Shown here in pieces: positions 24,099-33,043 of a DNA stretch of 42,071 bases. A program made the position numbers and the translations under genes. Source of the stretch: an uncultured Acidimicrobiales bacterium (GTDB taxonomy: Bacteria; Actinomycetota; Acidimicrobiia; Acidimicrobiales; SZUA-35). Positions within the stretch are counted from its first letter, which is position 1. Each line of letters begins with the position of its first letter. The stretch lies in assembly GCA_937922785.1 (NCBI GenBank), contig CALAJQ010000028.1:1-42071 (forward strand). The letters run 5' to 3'. The notes beneath the pieces were generated by a model. That model made no database searches, was not told where the DNA came from, and saw only the letters and a list, made by a program, of their open reading frames with translations.

Positions 24099-24839
24099 CG
24101 CGTTCGCCTCACTATTGCCTATGACGGCACGAACTTTCGGGGGCTTGCTCCTAACCCCGGGGTTAGGACAGTGGTGGGGGAGTTAGTACGGGTTCTAGAA
24201 CCTCTACTGAAATTTGAACCCAACATCGTCATGTCTGGTCGTACTGATGCTGGAGTGCACGCTTGGACCCAGGTGCTGTCTTTTGACGCGCCAGCCGAGT
24301 TTCAGCTGGAGCGCATTCAGAACACCATCAACAGCCGACTTGGCCCCGAGGTCGTTGCCCGCAAGGTTGAGCTCGCTGCGCCAGAGTTTTCGGCGCGCTT
24401 TGACGCTGCCGGCCGCAAGTATCGCTACCACATCTTCAACAGTCCAACTCCTAGCCCGTTTGCCTCCCAGGCTTCATGGTGGGTTGCGCAGCCATTGCGG
24501 CTGGAACTCATGCAGTTGGCTTGTGACCCGCTATTGGGCACTCACGATTTTGCATCTTTTTGTCGCAGGCCTAAGCGTGACGGCGAGCCAGCATCGCTTG
24601 TCAGGCACGTCGAATTGGCGAATTGGACGCGATTGGATGAAAACAATCTGAGATTTGAGATTGCCGGCTCGTCATTTTGTCACCAAATGGTGAGATCGAT
24701 TGTCGGATTCCATGTTGCGGTGGGACGGCAAAAGCGCACTGCTGGGGAGCTATCTCCAGTTCTTCGAGCTCAAGATCGAAACGCGGCGGAAAACCCGGCT
24801 CCACCGGAGGGGCTGATGTTGTGGGACGTGTGGTACTAG
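24084..24839 (+). CDS. truA: tRNA pseudouridine(38-40) synthase TruA
   Basis: TruA converts uridines 38-40 of the tRNA anticodon arm to pseudouridine. The core VRLTIAYDGTNFRGLAPNPGVRTVVGELV and the catalytic Asp in MSGRTDAGVHAW are clear, as are KYRYHIFNS and SFCHQMVRSIVG. From 24084 the protein has 251 residues, a normal length. No ATG is available in frame: TTG at 24084 (in a hairpin loop), GTG at 24045 (inside the dispersed repeat) and TTG at 24006 are the choices. I prefer 24084 because sequence conservation begins just after it. The gene lies in its common place between rplQ and rplM. Confidence 0.9.
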   Translation: MGPLVRVRLTIAYDGTNFRGLAPNPGVRTVVGELVRVLEPLLKFEPNIVMSGRTDAGVHAWTQVLSFDAPAEFQLERIQNTINSRLGPEVVARKVELAAPEFSARFDAAGRKYRYHIFNSPTPSPFASQASWWVAQPLRLELMQLACDPLLGTHDFASFCRRPKRDGEPASLVRHVELANWTRLDENNLRFEIAGSSFCHQMVRSIVGFHVAVGRQKRTAGELSPVLRAQDRNAAENPAPPEGLMLWDVWY

Positions 24840-24894
24840 CGCCCCGAAGGCCTATGCTGGCTAGTCGGTTCTCAAAGCTATAGAGGTTCACCCA

Positions 24895-25353
24895 GTGAAG
24901 ACCTTCACTCCCAAAAAAGAAGAGATCGAGCGAGACTGGTTCGTAGTCGACGCCGAGGGTCTCACCTTGGGCCGTATGGCCACCGAGGTTGCTCGTGTAT
25001 TGCGCGGCAAGCATAAGCCAACGTTTGCTCCCCATATGGACATGGGCGATCACGTAATTATCGTGAACGCCAGCAAGGTTGTGCTTTCCTCAGGTAAGGA
25101 AGATCGCAAGATGGTGCACACCCACTCGGGTTACCCGGGCGGTATCAAGAGCGTCACCTACGCGGATTCGATGTCACGCAAGCCTGCTGACACTGTACGC
25201 AAGTCAATTACCGGCATGTTGCCTAAGAACAGGCTTGGTAGCCAGATGGCCACCAAGTTGAAGGTCTACGCCGGACCAGAACATCCCCATGCGCCACAGG
25301 CCCCCAAGGTCATGGAAATTCCAGGCGCCAAGCGTGAGGCAACAAAGCGATGA
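24895..25353 (+). CDS. rplM: 50S ribosomal protein L13
   Basis: This 152-residue protein starts with GTG at 24895 and reads [61 protein letters not shown], a typical L13 start. The middle has HSGYPGG and [22 protein letters not shown]13 is an early 50S assembly protein. It overlaps rpsI by four bases (ATGA). Confidence 0.96.
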   Translation: MKTFTPKKEEIERDWFVVDAEGLTLGRMATEVARVLRGKHKPTFAPHMDMGDHVIIVNASKVVLSSGKEDRKMVHTHSGYPGGIKSVTYADSMSRKPADTVRKSITGMLPKNRLGSQMATKLKVYAGPEHPHAPQAPKVMEIPGAKREATKR

Positions 25354-25736
25354 GCACCACTCAAGCAACCGGTCGACGAAAGCAAGCGGTAGCCCGTGTC
25401 CGCCTGACCCCAGGCGAAGGCAAGATCACCGCCAATGGTCGCGCATTCGACGAGTACTTTCCATCAGCAGTGCACCGCACACTCATTACTGAGCCACTTC
25501 GGGTATCAAGCCTTGAAGATGCCTACGACATTGACGTGAACCTTCACGGTGGTGGACTTTCCGGACAGGCTGGCGCATTTCGTTTAGGAATCGCTCGTGC
25601 TCTGATCGAGATCGACCCCGAGCTTCGAGGCGGCGTCAAGGCTGCCGGGCTGCTTACTCGAGATCCTCGTAAGAAGGAATCGAAGAAGTACGGCCTCAAG
25701 AAGGCTCGGAAGGCTCCTCAGTACTCCAAGCGTTAA
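25350..25736 (+). CDS. rpsI: 30S ribosomal protein S9
   Basis: This 128-residue protein has the S9 start [29 protein letters not shown], the [19 protein letters not shown] core, and the basic tail [25 protein letters not shown] whose last residues reach the P-site anticodon. It forms the usual pair with rplM and is followed after three bases by glmM, a common actinobacterial order. Confidence 0.97.
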   Translation: MSTTQATGRRKQAVARVRLTPGEGKITANGRAFDEYFPSAVHRTLITEPLRVSSLEDAYDIDVNLHGGGLSGQAGAFRLGIARALIEIDPELRGGVKAAGLLTRDPRKKESKKYGLKKARKAPQYSKR

Positions 25737-25739
25737 GCG

Positions 25740-27104
25740 ATGCCCACGCCCCTACGGTTCGGTACCGATGGTGTCCGTGGTGTCGCAAACCAAGAGCTAA
25801 CTCCAGCTGTTGCGATGGCGCTTGGCCGCGCGGCAGTGGAAGAGTTTGGTGCGACGCAGGTCGTAATAGGTTCAGACACCCGGCTTTCGGCAGATCTGTT
25901 GGTTTCAGCTATGGCCGCTGGCGTTGCTAGTGCGGGCGCTGATGCCATTTTGCTTGGGATCGTTCCTACCCCTGCAGTTGCTTTGGCCGCTGAACGATTT
26001 TCCGCACCTGCGGCCATGGTCTCGGCTTCTCACAACCCGTTTGGCGACAACGGCATCAAGTTGTTCGCCCCTGGCGGCCTCAAACTTGATGACGCAACTC
26101 AGTCCAACGTCGAGGCCCGATTTCACGCCTATCTGGCGGTCAGTCCTTTGGACTCAGGTGGAATGGGCCCGGGTCCTACGGGTCCATCAGTAGGTTCCAT
26201 CTCAGACGACACCTCCGGAGCAACAAAGGCATGGATCGAAACAGTTGTGAGCTCAGTCGAAGGTAGGACTTTGGATGGGATCAAGATCGTGCTCGATTGT
26301 GCCCATGGGTCTGCGTTTGAGCTGGGTCCACGGGTCTTTGCTGAACTCGGCGCAGAAACCGTCGTAATCGGCGACGAACCTGACGGGGTCAACATCAACG
26401 CTGGGTTTGGCTCGACTCATCCTGAGGCATTGCAGCAGGCTGTTCTCGACCACCAAGCAGACTTCGGCCTGGCATTCGACGGCGATGCTGACCGCTTAAT
26501 CGCTGTCGACAACCGAGGCGAGATAGTTGACGGAGATCACATTCTGGCGCTTCTAGCTGCGGACTGGTCAGCTAGGGGCAAGCTCAACCACAACACCGTG
26601 GTTGTTACCGTCATGACCAACCTCGGGTTCCATCGGGCAATGAAGAGCGGTGGAATCAACGTCGTGCAAACTCCAGTTGGAGATCGAAGTGTCCTAGTCG
26701 CGCTCGACGAAGGCGATTTTTCCTTGGGAGGTGAACAATCCGGACACGTGATTTGTAGAGCACTAGCAACAACCGGTGACGGAGTTCTTAGTGGCGTCCA
26801 ACTTGCGGATCTAGTGAAGCGTTCAGCTGAATCGCTTGGTGCTGCGGCTGACGCAGCGATGACATCGGTCCCGCAGATCTTGCGAAACGTAAGAATGAGC
26901 GAACGAATCCCGGATGTTGTGGAGCGCCTTCAGCCGCAGATCTCTGCAGCTGAAGCCGAGATGGGTGACGACGGCCGAGTCCTAGTCAGGCCCTCTGGAA
27001 CCGAACCACTGGTCAGAGTTATGGTCGAACATCTTGATGCCCAAGAGGCAGATCGGGTGTGCGCAATGCTTGTTGAGGCAACCGAAGCTCTAATTGGCTC
27101 TTAA
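25740..27104 (+). CDS. glmM: Phosphoglucosamine mutase GlmM
   Basis: This 454-residue enzyme converts glucosamine-6-phosphate to glucosamine-1-phosphate on the way to UDP-GlcNAc and peptidoglycan. It begins LRFGTDGVRGVANQELTPAVAMALGRAA. The phosphoserine is Ser97 in SASHNPFGDNGIK, the Mg-binding loop DGDADR is at 247-252, the sugar loop is GGEQSGHVI, and the phosphate-binding RPSGTEPLVRVMVE lies near the end. It starts three bases after rpsI. The next gene is a GlmS-like protein, the preceding step in the same pathway. Confidence 0.96.
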   Translation: MPTPLRFGTDGVRGVANQELTPAVAMALGRAAVEEFGATQVVIGSDTRLSADLLVSAMAAGVASAGADAILLGIVPTPAVALAAERFSAPAAMVSASHNPFGDNGIKLFAPGGLKLDDATQSNVEARFHAYLAVSPLDSGGMGPGPTGPSVGSISDDTSGATKAWIETVVSSVEGRTLDGIKIVLDCAHGSAFELGPRVFAELGAETVVIGDEPDGVNINAGFGSTHPEALQQAVLDHQADFGLAFDGDADRLIAVDNRGEIVDGDHILALLAADWSARGKLNHNTVVVTVMTNLGFHRAMKSGGINVVQTPVGDRSVLVALDEGDFSLGGEQSGHVICRALATTGDGVLSGVQLADLVKRSAESLGAAADAAMTSVPQILRNVRMSERIPDVVERLQPQISAAEAEMGDDGRVLVRPSGTEPLVRVMVEHLDAQEADRVCAMLVEATEALIGS

Positions 27105-27185
27105 ATAGCGGCCAATCTGCGGTGACAATACTGGAGCCAAGAGTGTCATACAATCTTGAGGCCCTTGAAGGAGTGTTAAAACGCC

Positions 27186-30100
27186 ATGTGTGGAATTATC
27201 GCCATCGTCCGTCGTCGGACCGCAAGAGCCGTGCCAGAATCCAGCGAGATTCTCGACCTCATAGCTCAAGCAACCACCCGAGTTCCACCAGTGAAAGGTG
27301 CCGACGCTGCCAGCCTTGACTCAGTCGCAGAGTCGCTCCATGCCGCCGACGCACTGCTTAGCGGCGAAGCGGGCCTTCTTGCCCTGCTTGGTGACGATTC
27401 GCTGGCAAGCGGAATTCGTTTCCACCTTGACCAGCTGAACGCACACCTTGGTGACATTGAGCGACACCTAGACGAACTAAACCTAGAAGCCACTGACGCT
27501 GACCTGGCCGATTTAGAGGCCATCAACAGTGCAATGATCCGAGTTAAGGACGGCGCCTGGTCCATCGAACGCGATCGCCTGCGTAATGCCCTTGCGGTTT
27601 CATTGCTGGGCGGCTCGGCTGATCATCCGGCCGGCGCAGCGGTGTTCTTAAGTGTCCAGCAGGCATTGAGTTCTCTGGATCGGCTCGAAGTTCGTGGTCG
27701 AGATTCGGCTGGAGTGCATATTCTTGTTTGGGATCACGGACTGGATCTTGAATCGACAGAGCTGAAGGCAATGCTGGCGGCCAGGGGAGAGGACGTCTTG
27801 TTCTCCGATGGTGCCGTCAGGGTTCACGACGGCCTCCTCAGCTTTGTTTACAAGGCGGCTGCTGAAATCGGCGAGCTTGGTGACAATACCGCCGCTATGC
27901 GAGCAGCGATCACGAACGATGAACTGTTGAAGATGGCGCTTGTCGACCCATCAGCTCAAGCAACTGTTTTAGGTCATACCCGATGGGCGTCAGTAGGCAT
28001 AATTTCAGAACCCAATGCCCATCCCGTCAATTCCGACGAAGAAGGTAATCAGAACGGCCCTTACGTCTTGGCCACACTTAACGGTGACGTAGACAACTTC
28101 GCGGATCTAATCGCCGCTGAGAGTCTCAAGATTCCGGCTGAGATAACCACCGATGCCAAAGTCATTCCCACAATGGTGTCTCGCAACATCGCTGCAGGCC
28201 ATGACCTGGACGAGTCGGTCCGTCGAACCGTCGCCCAGTTTGAGGGATCAGTAGCGATTGGCCTGAGTACCGGTAGGGCACCCCAAGACATCCACCTTGC
28301 GCTCCGGGGCAGCGGTCAGGGCGTGTTTATCGGCGAGGCCGAGGACGCTTTTGTTGTGGCATCAGAACCCTACGGCGTAGTGGAAGAGTCTCAGAGCTAT
28401 CTCAGGATGGACGGCGAAACTCCAGCCGACCTGGACAACCCGTCAACCAGCCAGGGTCAAATTATTCGGCTGAGCGGAGCCGATGCTGGAAATCGAGCTG
28501 CAGTAAGCCGCTTTGCTTATGACGGCACACCCCTTCCAGTCGTCGATGATGAATGGACAGAGCCAAGCGTCACCACTCGTGATATCGATCGCGGTGACTC
28601 GCCTCACTTCCTGCTTAAGGAAATCAATGAGTCGCCGGACTCGTTTCGCAAGACTTTGCGAGGGCGCCTTGTTGAATCCTCTTCTGGCCTTTCGGTGCAA
28701 CTTCCTCCAGAGACGCTGACTCCTGAAGTTGCGGAGTACCTAAGTTCAGGTTTGTGTCGTCGAGTTGACGTCATTGGTCAAGGCACAGCGGCTGTGGGTG
28801 GAGAGGCCGTTGCAGCCGCCTTCGCAAGAGTGCTCGCCGATAGCAATATCGCCGTTAGAGCCATTACTGCCACCGAGCTATCCGGTTTCGGAATTCGAGA
28901 TGACATGAGCGACACCCTCGTTGTGGCGATGAGCCAAAGTGGCACCACGACCGATACCAACCGAACAGTGGATATTTTGCGATCTCGCGGTGCCATGGTG
29001 TTGGCGATCGTGAACCGGCGCGGAAGCGACTTGTGCGACAAAGCTGACGGCGTTCTGTATACCTCGGACGGACGCGACGTCGAGATGTCAGTGGCTTCTA
29101 CCAAGGCTTTCTATTCTCAAATTGCTGCCGGATGGTTATTGGCAATCGGCGTCGTTGAACAGCTTCCCAATGTGCAATACACAGAGTCTGACAAACAGTC
29201 TTTGCTTAATGGCTTGCGTGAGCTGCCGGCGGCGATGATTGCCACAATCGGCAAACGCGGCGAGATAGCGGCTGCGGCCGGAACCCACGCTCCAAGCCGC
29301 CGGTATTGGGCCATGGTCGGTAACGGCAACAACTTCATTGCAGCTCGTGAGGTGCGAATCAAGCTGAGCGAGCTCTGCTACAAAGCGATTGCCTGCGATG
29401 TCACCGAAGACAAGAAACACATCGATCTTTCCTCAGAGCCTCTTATCTTTGTCTGCGCAGCCGGCCTAGTTGGCTCAAACGCAGATGACGTCGCCAAGGA
29501 AGTGGCTATCTTCAGGGCACACAAGGCGGCGCCGGTTGTTGTTGCGACCGAAGGCGAGAATCGTTTCAAGCACGCCCTTGATGTCATTGCAGTTCCTGAC
29601 GTTCATCCGGATCTAGCCTTTGTACTGTCGGTGATTGTCGGGCACCTGTTTGGTTACGAGGCCGCGTTGGCGATCGATGCTTCGGCCCGACCGCTACGTG
29701 AGGCTCGTGGAGTTATTGAGAGCTACGTTGGAAGTCAAGGCGACCAATGGTTCGAAGAGTTCAGTCGAGACATCGAACCTATGGCCCGCAAGTTCTTCGA
29801 CATCTTGGCCGCAGGTACCTACAACGGCCAGTTGGAGGCATCAACCGCTACCCGCCTGAGTGCACTGTTGCGTTTCGCCATGGGCGTAAGCCGGTTTGAG
29901 GCGTATCAGATTGAGTTTGGGAAAGTCGGCACCCCTGGCGTTGTGGTGGAAGATCTCGCAGGGGCGCTGACAAGTGCCATAGAAGAGCTAACGCGCCCAG
30001 TAGATGCCATCAAGCATCAGGCCAAGACCGTGACCGTCGGCATATCTCGAGCGGATGAGAGTCTTCTCCAGGCACAGTTGATCAAAGACGTCCTTGAAAC

Positions 30101-30620
30101 TGGAACTCCTCGAGATGCTTTGACCTACCGGACCCTGCGCACTTTGGCTGCTGTGAGTCCAGCGATTGACGAGGTTGTGGGTTACACGCGCTATGCAATT
30201 CATGGCCGTCTCGATGACGGTGCCTCGTTGCACGTTTCGGACAAGGGCGGCATTGCCACCGGCATTCCGTCCCGAGTTGATAGGGATCCGACGCTTCGTG
30301 GAACCAAGCACCGAGTCGCCGTCGAGCGTGCCCCGATCGTTACGGTTGGATCCGATGGTCGAGTTGTTCTGATCGTGCCTGAAACGAAGGACGGCCAAGC
30401 TGTCGGTCTCGCCTTGTTGCATGTCAAGCTTCATGAAGATCTTGGTGCCGCAACTGCCCGGTCGATAATGCAGGGTTACAGAAACCGCTACCGGTCATTG
30501 GTAGATGTGGTCACCGAAACTGCTCCCACGTTCCGAGAGGACCTTCTTGCCGAGATCACGACAGTCGACTTGCTGACGGCGCCGATATCAGAGGTCGCGA
30601 AGTTGTGGCAGACGCCCTAG
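27186..30620 (+). CDS. Oversized GlmS-like glutamine amidotransferase/SIS protein (1144 residues)
   Basis: GlmS makes glucosamine-6-phosphate from fructose-6-phosphate and glutamine and has about 610 residues. Here catalytic Cys2 (MCGIIAIV) is followed by about 150 inserted, partly acidic helical residues. The amidotransferase then resumes: VRGRDSAG (169-176), GHTRWAS (263-269) and LNGDVDNF (298-305). The linker has HFLLKEINESPDSF. SIS1 (about 520-680) keeps SQSGTTTDT and SVASTKAF; SIS2 (about 705-850) keeps VGNGNNFIAAREVRIKLSELCYKAI. A GlmS-tail-like KHQAKTVTVG occurs near 940, and about 200 extra residues follow. The neighbour glmM supports a role in amino-sugar synthesis, but it could be a paralogue with another sugar. 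GAAGGAG lies upstream. Confidence 0.85.
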   Translation: MCGIIAIVRRRTARAVPESSEILDLIAQATTRVPPVKGADAASLDSVAESLHAADALLSGEAGLLALLGDDSLASGIRFHLDQLNAHLGDIERHLDELNLEATDADLADLEAINSAMIRVKDGAWSIERDRLRNALAVSLLGGSADHPAGAAVFLSVQQALSSLDRLEVRGRDSAGVHILVWDHGLDLESTELKAMLAARGEDVLFSDGAVRVHDGLLSFVYKAAAEIGELGDNTAAMRAAITNDELLKMALVDPSAQATVLGHTRWASVGIISEPNAHPVNSDEEGNQNGPYVLATLNGDVDNFADLIAAESLKIPAEITTDAKVIPTMVSRNIAAGHDLDESVRRTVAQFEGSVAIGLSTGRAPQDIHLALRGSGQGVFIGEAEDAFVVASEPYGVVEESQSYLRMDGETPADLDNPSTSQGQIIRLSGADAGNRAAVSRFAYDGTPLPVVDDEWTEPSVTTRDIDRGDSPHFLLKEINESPDSFRKTLRGRLVESSSGLSVQLPPETLTPEVAEYLSSGLCRRVDVIGQGTAAVGGEAVAAAFARVLADSNIAVRAITATELSGFGIRDDMSDTLVVAMSQSGTTTDTNRTVDILRSRGAMVLAIVNRRGSDLCDKADGVLYTSDGRDVEMSVASTKAFYSQIAAGWLLAIGVVEQLPNVQYTESDKQSLLNGLRELPAAMIATIGKRGEIAAAAGTHAPSRRYWAMVGNGNNFIAAREVRIKLSELCYKAIACDVTEDKKHIDLSSEPLIFVCAAGLVGSNADDVAKEVAIFRAHKAAPVVVATEGENRFKHALDVIAVPDVHPDLAFVLSVIVGHLFGYEAALAIDASARPLREARGVIESYVGSQGDQWFEEFSRDIEPMARKFFDILAAGTYNGQLEASTATRLSALLRFAMGVSRFEAYQIEFGKVGTPGVVVEDLAGALTSAIEELTRPVDAIKHQAKTVTVGISRADESLLQAQLIKDVLETGTPRDALTYRTLRTLAAVSPAIDEVVGYTRYAIHGRLDDGASLHVSDKGGIATGIPSRVDRDPTLRGTKHRVAVERAPIVTVGSDGRVVLIVPETKDGQAVGLALLHVKLHEDLGAATARSIMQGYRNRYRSLVDVVTETAPTFREDLLAEITTVDLLTAPISEVAKLWQTP

Positions 30621-31054
30621 ACCGGCTTGATCGCACTGTCGCGCAATCGGCCAACGCAGTTGTTGGAACGAGAGCCATTCGCGTTGGGGTGGATCTGGTA
30701 GAGATTGCCCGAATCGAGACTGCACTTGGACGTTCGGCGTTTGCAGAGCGTTGCTTCACAGAGGCTGAACGTGAATATTGCGATGCGGCTGCTAATTCCG
30801 CAGAGCGATACGCGGTGCGCTTTTCAGCCAAAGAGGCAGTACTTAAAGCGCTAGGCGTTGGCCTCGGGGGAGTGGGCTGGCATGACATGGAAGTGACTCG
30901 TCTCCCTTCAGGGGAACCACAAATTCGAGTTTCGGGTCGGGGTCTTGAGCTAGGGCACGAACTTGGCATCCAAAGCTGGCTGATTACGATGACTCACTCG
31001 AAGACGACTGCGCATGCAATGGTCGTTGGGCTCGGTTCGGACCCAACTAGCTGA
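30605..31054 (+). CDS. acpS: Holo-[acyl-carrier-protein] synthase
   Basis: AcpS transfers 4'-phosphopantetheine from CoA to acyl carrier protein. The two metal-binding motifs are present: IRVGVDLVEIARIE and RFSAKEAVLKALG, followed by MTHSKTTAHAMVVG. At 149 residues it has about 24 more N-terminal residues than typical AcpS. The start is GTG at 30605, overlapping the previous gene by 16 bases; no other good start precedes the core. The stop overlaps the ATG of the next gene (TGATG). Confidence 0.92.
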   Translation: MADALDRLDRTVAQSANAVVGTRAIRVGVDLVEIARIETALGRSAFAERCFTEAEREYCDAAANSAERYAVRFSAKEAVLKALGVGLGGVGWHDMEVTRLPSGEPQIRVSGRGLELGHELGIQSWLITMTHSKTTAHAMVVGLGSDPTS

Positions 31055-31641
31055 TGGCCACCAGCGCAATTGAAAACGCTCTTGCCGCGGTTCGCCGCAA
31101 TTTTGGCGAACCACAGGGTTTGATGGCTAGCTTGGACGCCGACGCAGTCTGGGTCAGGGCCAACGATGGTGAGTGGCTCAACAGCGTTTCGCGATTGTTG
31201 GAACTTTGGGTTGGCCGGGACCTAGAGCCTGTCCCAGCCCACGATGTTCTTGGACGTCTGGCCGAGGGGTGGTCGTCACTAACCGATGATCAGGCCCGGT
31301 CGATTGAGCTGTTGGCGGACACCTTATGGATCGAGGCGCTAACAACCCACCCCAGTGACCCAAGCGCAGACATGTTGCTTGGCGAGCTGACCTATCTGCA
31401 ACTTCCAATGGTGCGCTGGCTTGAACCTTGGATTGAGTCTCTTGACGGTCCGGGAGCCCAACAGCTAGCCGACGCAATCATCAGGCCCAGCAATACCCGA
31501 GCTTGGGCGGGCCAACGTGATGCCCGCGGTCAGCTAGAAGCATGGGCGGCAAGTGAACCTGTTGTGATGGGTCTTGCTGTGGTCGGCGGCGTCCACCTGA
31601 ACGAAGGTGACTTCGCAGAGCTGCTGGATCGGTTGGTTTAG
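31054..31641 (+). CDS. Hypothetical protein, 195 residues
   Basis: I do not recognise this protein. It is predicted soluble, rich in Leu, Ala, Trp and Glu, with no signal peptide or membrane segment; the pattern suggests mostly helices (LLELWVGRDLEPVPAHDVLGRLAEGW, VRWLEPWIESLDGPGAQQLADAII). Translational overlap with acpS and the short gap to the SRPBCC gene indicate one transcript. Codon use is like its neighbours. Confidence 0.75.
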   Translation: MATSAIENALAAVRRNFGEPQGLMASLDADAVWVRANDGEWLNSVSRLLELWVGRDLEPVPAHDVLGRLAEGWSSLTDDQARSIELLADTLWIEALTTHPSDPSADMLLGELTYLQLPMVRWLEPWIESLDGPGAQQLADAIIRPSNTRAWAGQRDARGQLEAWAASEPVVMGLAVVGGVHLNEGDFAELLDRLV

Positions 31642-31665
31642 AAACGCAGGGTCTAATCTGATTGA

Positions 31666-32100
31666 GTGCCAGTCTTTGATTTCAAGTTCAAGGTGAAAGC
31701 CCCAGTCGAGAAGGTAACCGAGTTCCATGAGGGAACAGCGACCCTGAAGACCCTCACCCCGGCCTATGTGCGAATTCATGAATTGGAGCCTCTAGCGGAG
31801 AATTCGATCAGTCGGTTTACGGTCTGGTTTGGACCGATCCCCATCAAGTGGACAGCCAGGCACTCCGATGTGGGGTCCGACGGTTTCACTGACACTCACA
31901 TCGACGGGCCGATGAAAAGTTGGGTCCATACGCACAGGTTCGAATCGATCGACGCGGCAAGCACTCAAGTGACTGAGCATGTGGAATACGAACACAACCC
32001 GGCTCCAATCGGGCTCTTGACTCGGGTCTTGTTTTCCAAGCCGGCCATGTACGGACTATTCATGTATCGCATGATTCAAACCAAACGCAAAGCCCGATAA
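31666..32100 (+). CDS. SRPBCC (START-like) fold protein
   Basis: This 144-residue protein reads like the polyketide cyclase/SRPBCC superfamily: VFDFKFKVKAPVEKVTEFHEG at the start, alternating strands, and a C-terminal helix after VTEHVEYEHNPAP. Such proteins bind small hydrophobic ligands in a cavity; the ligand here is unknown. The start is GTG at 31666. The stop abuts the next ATG without a gap. Confidence 0.75.
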   Translation: MPVFDFKFKVKAPVEKVTEFHEGTATLKTLTPAYVRIHELEPLAENSISRFTVWFGPIPIKWTARHSDVGSDGFTDTHIDGPMKSWVHTHRFESIDAASTQVTEHVEYEHNPAPIGLLTRVLFSKPAMYGLFMYRMIQTKRKAR

Positions 32101-32943
32101 ATGCTTACTGACGTCGACGGGGTTCTAGTCGGTCAGTGGACTAACGGTGAGGCCCGCACAGGGTGCACAGTTGTTGTGTTGCCCGAGGGCTCGATCGCCT
32201 CAGGTGAAGTTCGAGGCGGGGCTCCCGCGACTCGCGAGTTCGCGTTGCTTAGCCCCGAGAACCTCATTCAGTTCGTTGATGCGATCGTTCTCAGCGGAGG
32301 TTCGGCCTTCGGCTTGGCCGCAGCCGACGGCGTGGCAAACGCCTTGGCCGATGATGGCCGCGGCCATCGGACAAGGCACGGTTCGGTTCCGATTGTTGTT
32401 GGTATGTCTCTTTATGATCTGGGCGTCGGCGATCCGACTGCCAGACCCACCGCAGAGAACGGGCGCCAAGCTTATGTTGGGGCCCAGCCGGGTCCATTTG
32501 AAGTTGGCGTCGTCGGGGCTGGAACAGGCGCAACCACAGACAAGTGGAGTGGCGAGGCGTTAGGAATCGGAGGGCTCGGAACTGCGACGGTTCGCAGCGG
32601 CGCCCTGGTAGTCAGCGCGTTGATTGCGGTGAATGCATTTGGACGCCTTGATGACGGCACGAGCACCTCGGACCCCGGTCCGCCCGTTCGGCCGGCCGTA
32701 TCGGAAAACACCACGATCGGGGTAATCGTGACCAACGCCATCGCCGACAAGACAAGTTGTTATCTAATGGCTCAAAGCGGTCATGACGGCATGGCCCGAG
32801 CCTTGCGTCCTGCACACACCTTGGCCGACGGTGACGCTTTGGTCGCTAGCGCAACCCAGCAGGTCGAGGCCGACGGTCTGCACTTGCGTTTGCTGGCCCA
32901 AGACGCTGTAACTCTGGCGATCAGAAGCCTGGCGGCGGCCTAG
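32101..32943 (+). CDS. P1-family (S58, DmpA-like) autoprocessing aminopeptidase
   Basis: This 280-residue protein resembles P1/S58 peptidases of the short actinobacterial type (similar to mycobacterial Rv1333): GVLVGQWTNGEARTGCTVVVLPEGSIASGEVRGGAPATRE, VLSGGSAFGLAAADGV, GAGTGATTDKW and ENTTIGVIVTNA. In this family the precursor cuts itself before a Ser/Thr that becomes the N-terminal nucleophile; here the bond Asn203-Thr204 fits. It would be an Ntn-type aminopeptidase or amidase in the cytoplasm. It follows the SRPBCC gene directly. Confidence 0.87.
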   Translation: MLTDVDGVLVGQWTNGEARTGCTVVVLPEGSIASGEVRGGAPATREFALLSPENLIQFVDAIVLSGGSAFGLAAADGVANALADDGRGHRTRHGSVPIVVGMSLYDLGVGDPTARPTAENGRQAYVGAQPGPFEVGVVGAGTGATTDKWSGEALGIGGLGTATVRSGALVVSALIAVNAFGRLDDGTSTSDPGPPVRPAVSENTTIGVIVTNAIADKTSCYLMAQSGHDGMARALRPAHTLADGDALVASATQQVEADGLHLRLLAQDAVTLAIRSLAAA

Positions 32944-32946
32944 ACA

Positions 32947-32988
32947 ACTGATTCCGTTCAGTATTGGTGTCTATGCATCGGAATCAGT
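32947..32988. promoter_or_regulatory. Inverted repeat upstream of the C45 gene
   Basis: ACTGATTCCG (32947-32956) and CGGAATCAGT (32979-32988) are perfect 10-base arms separated by 22 bases. They lie in the 100-base gap between the P1 peptidase and C45 genes. This may be a looped operator or a transcript end structure; there is no T-run. Confidence 0.45.
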
Positions 32989-33043
32989 ACTGTTCAAGAG
33001 TCAGGTCGCTTCATTCGCACGTAACCAAACGCCAGGAATTTCG

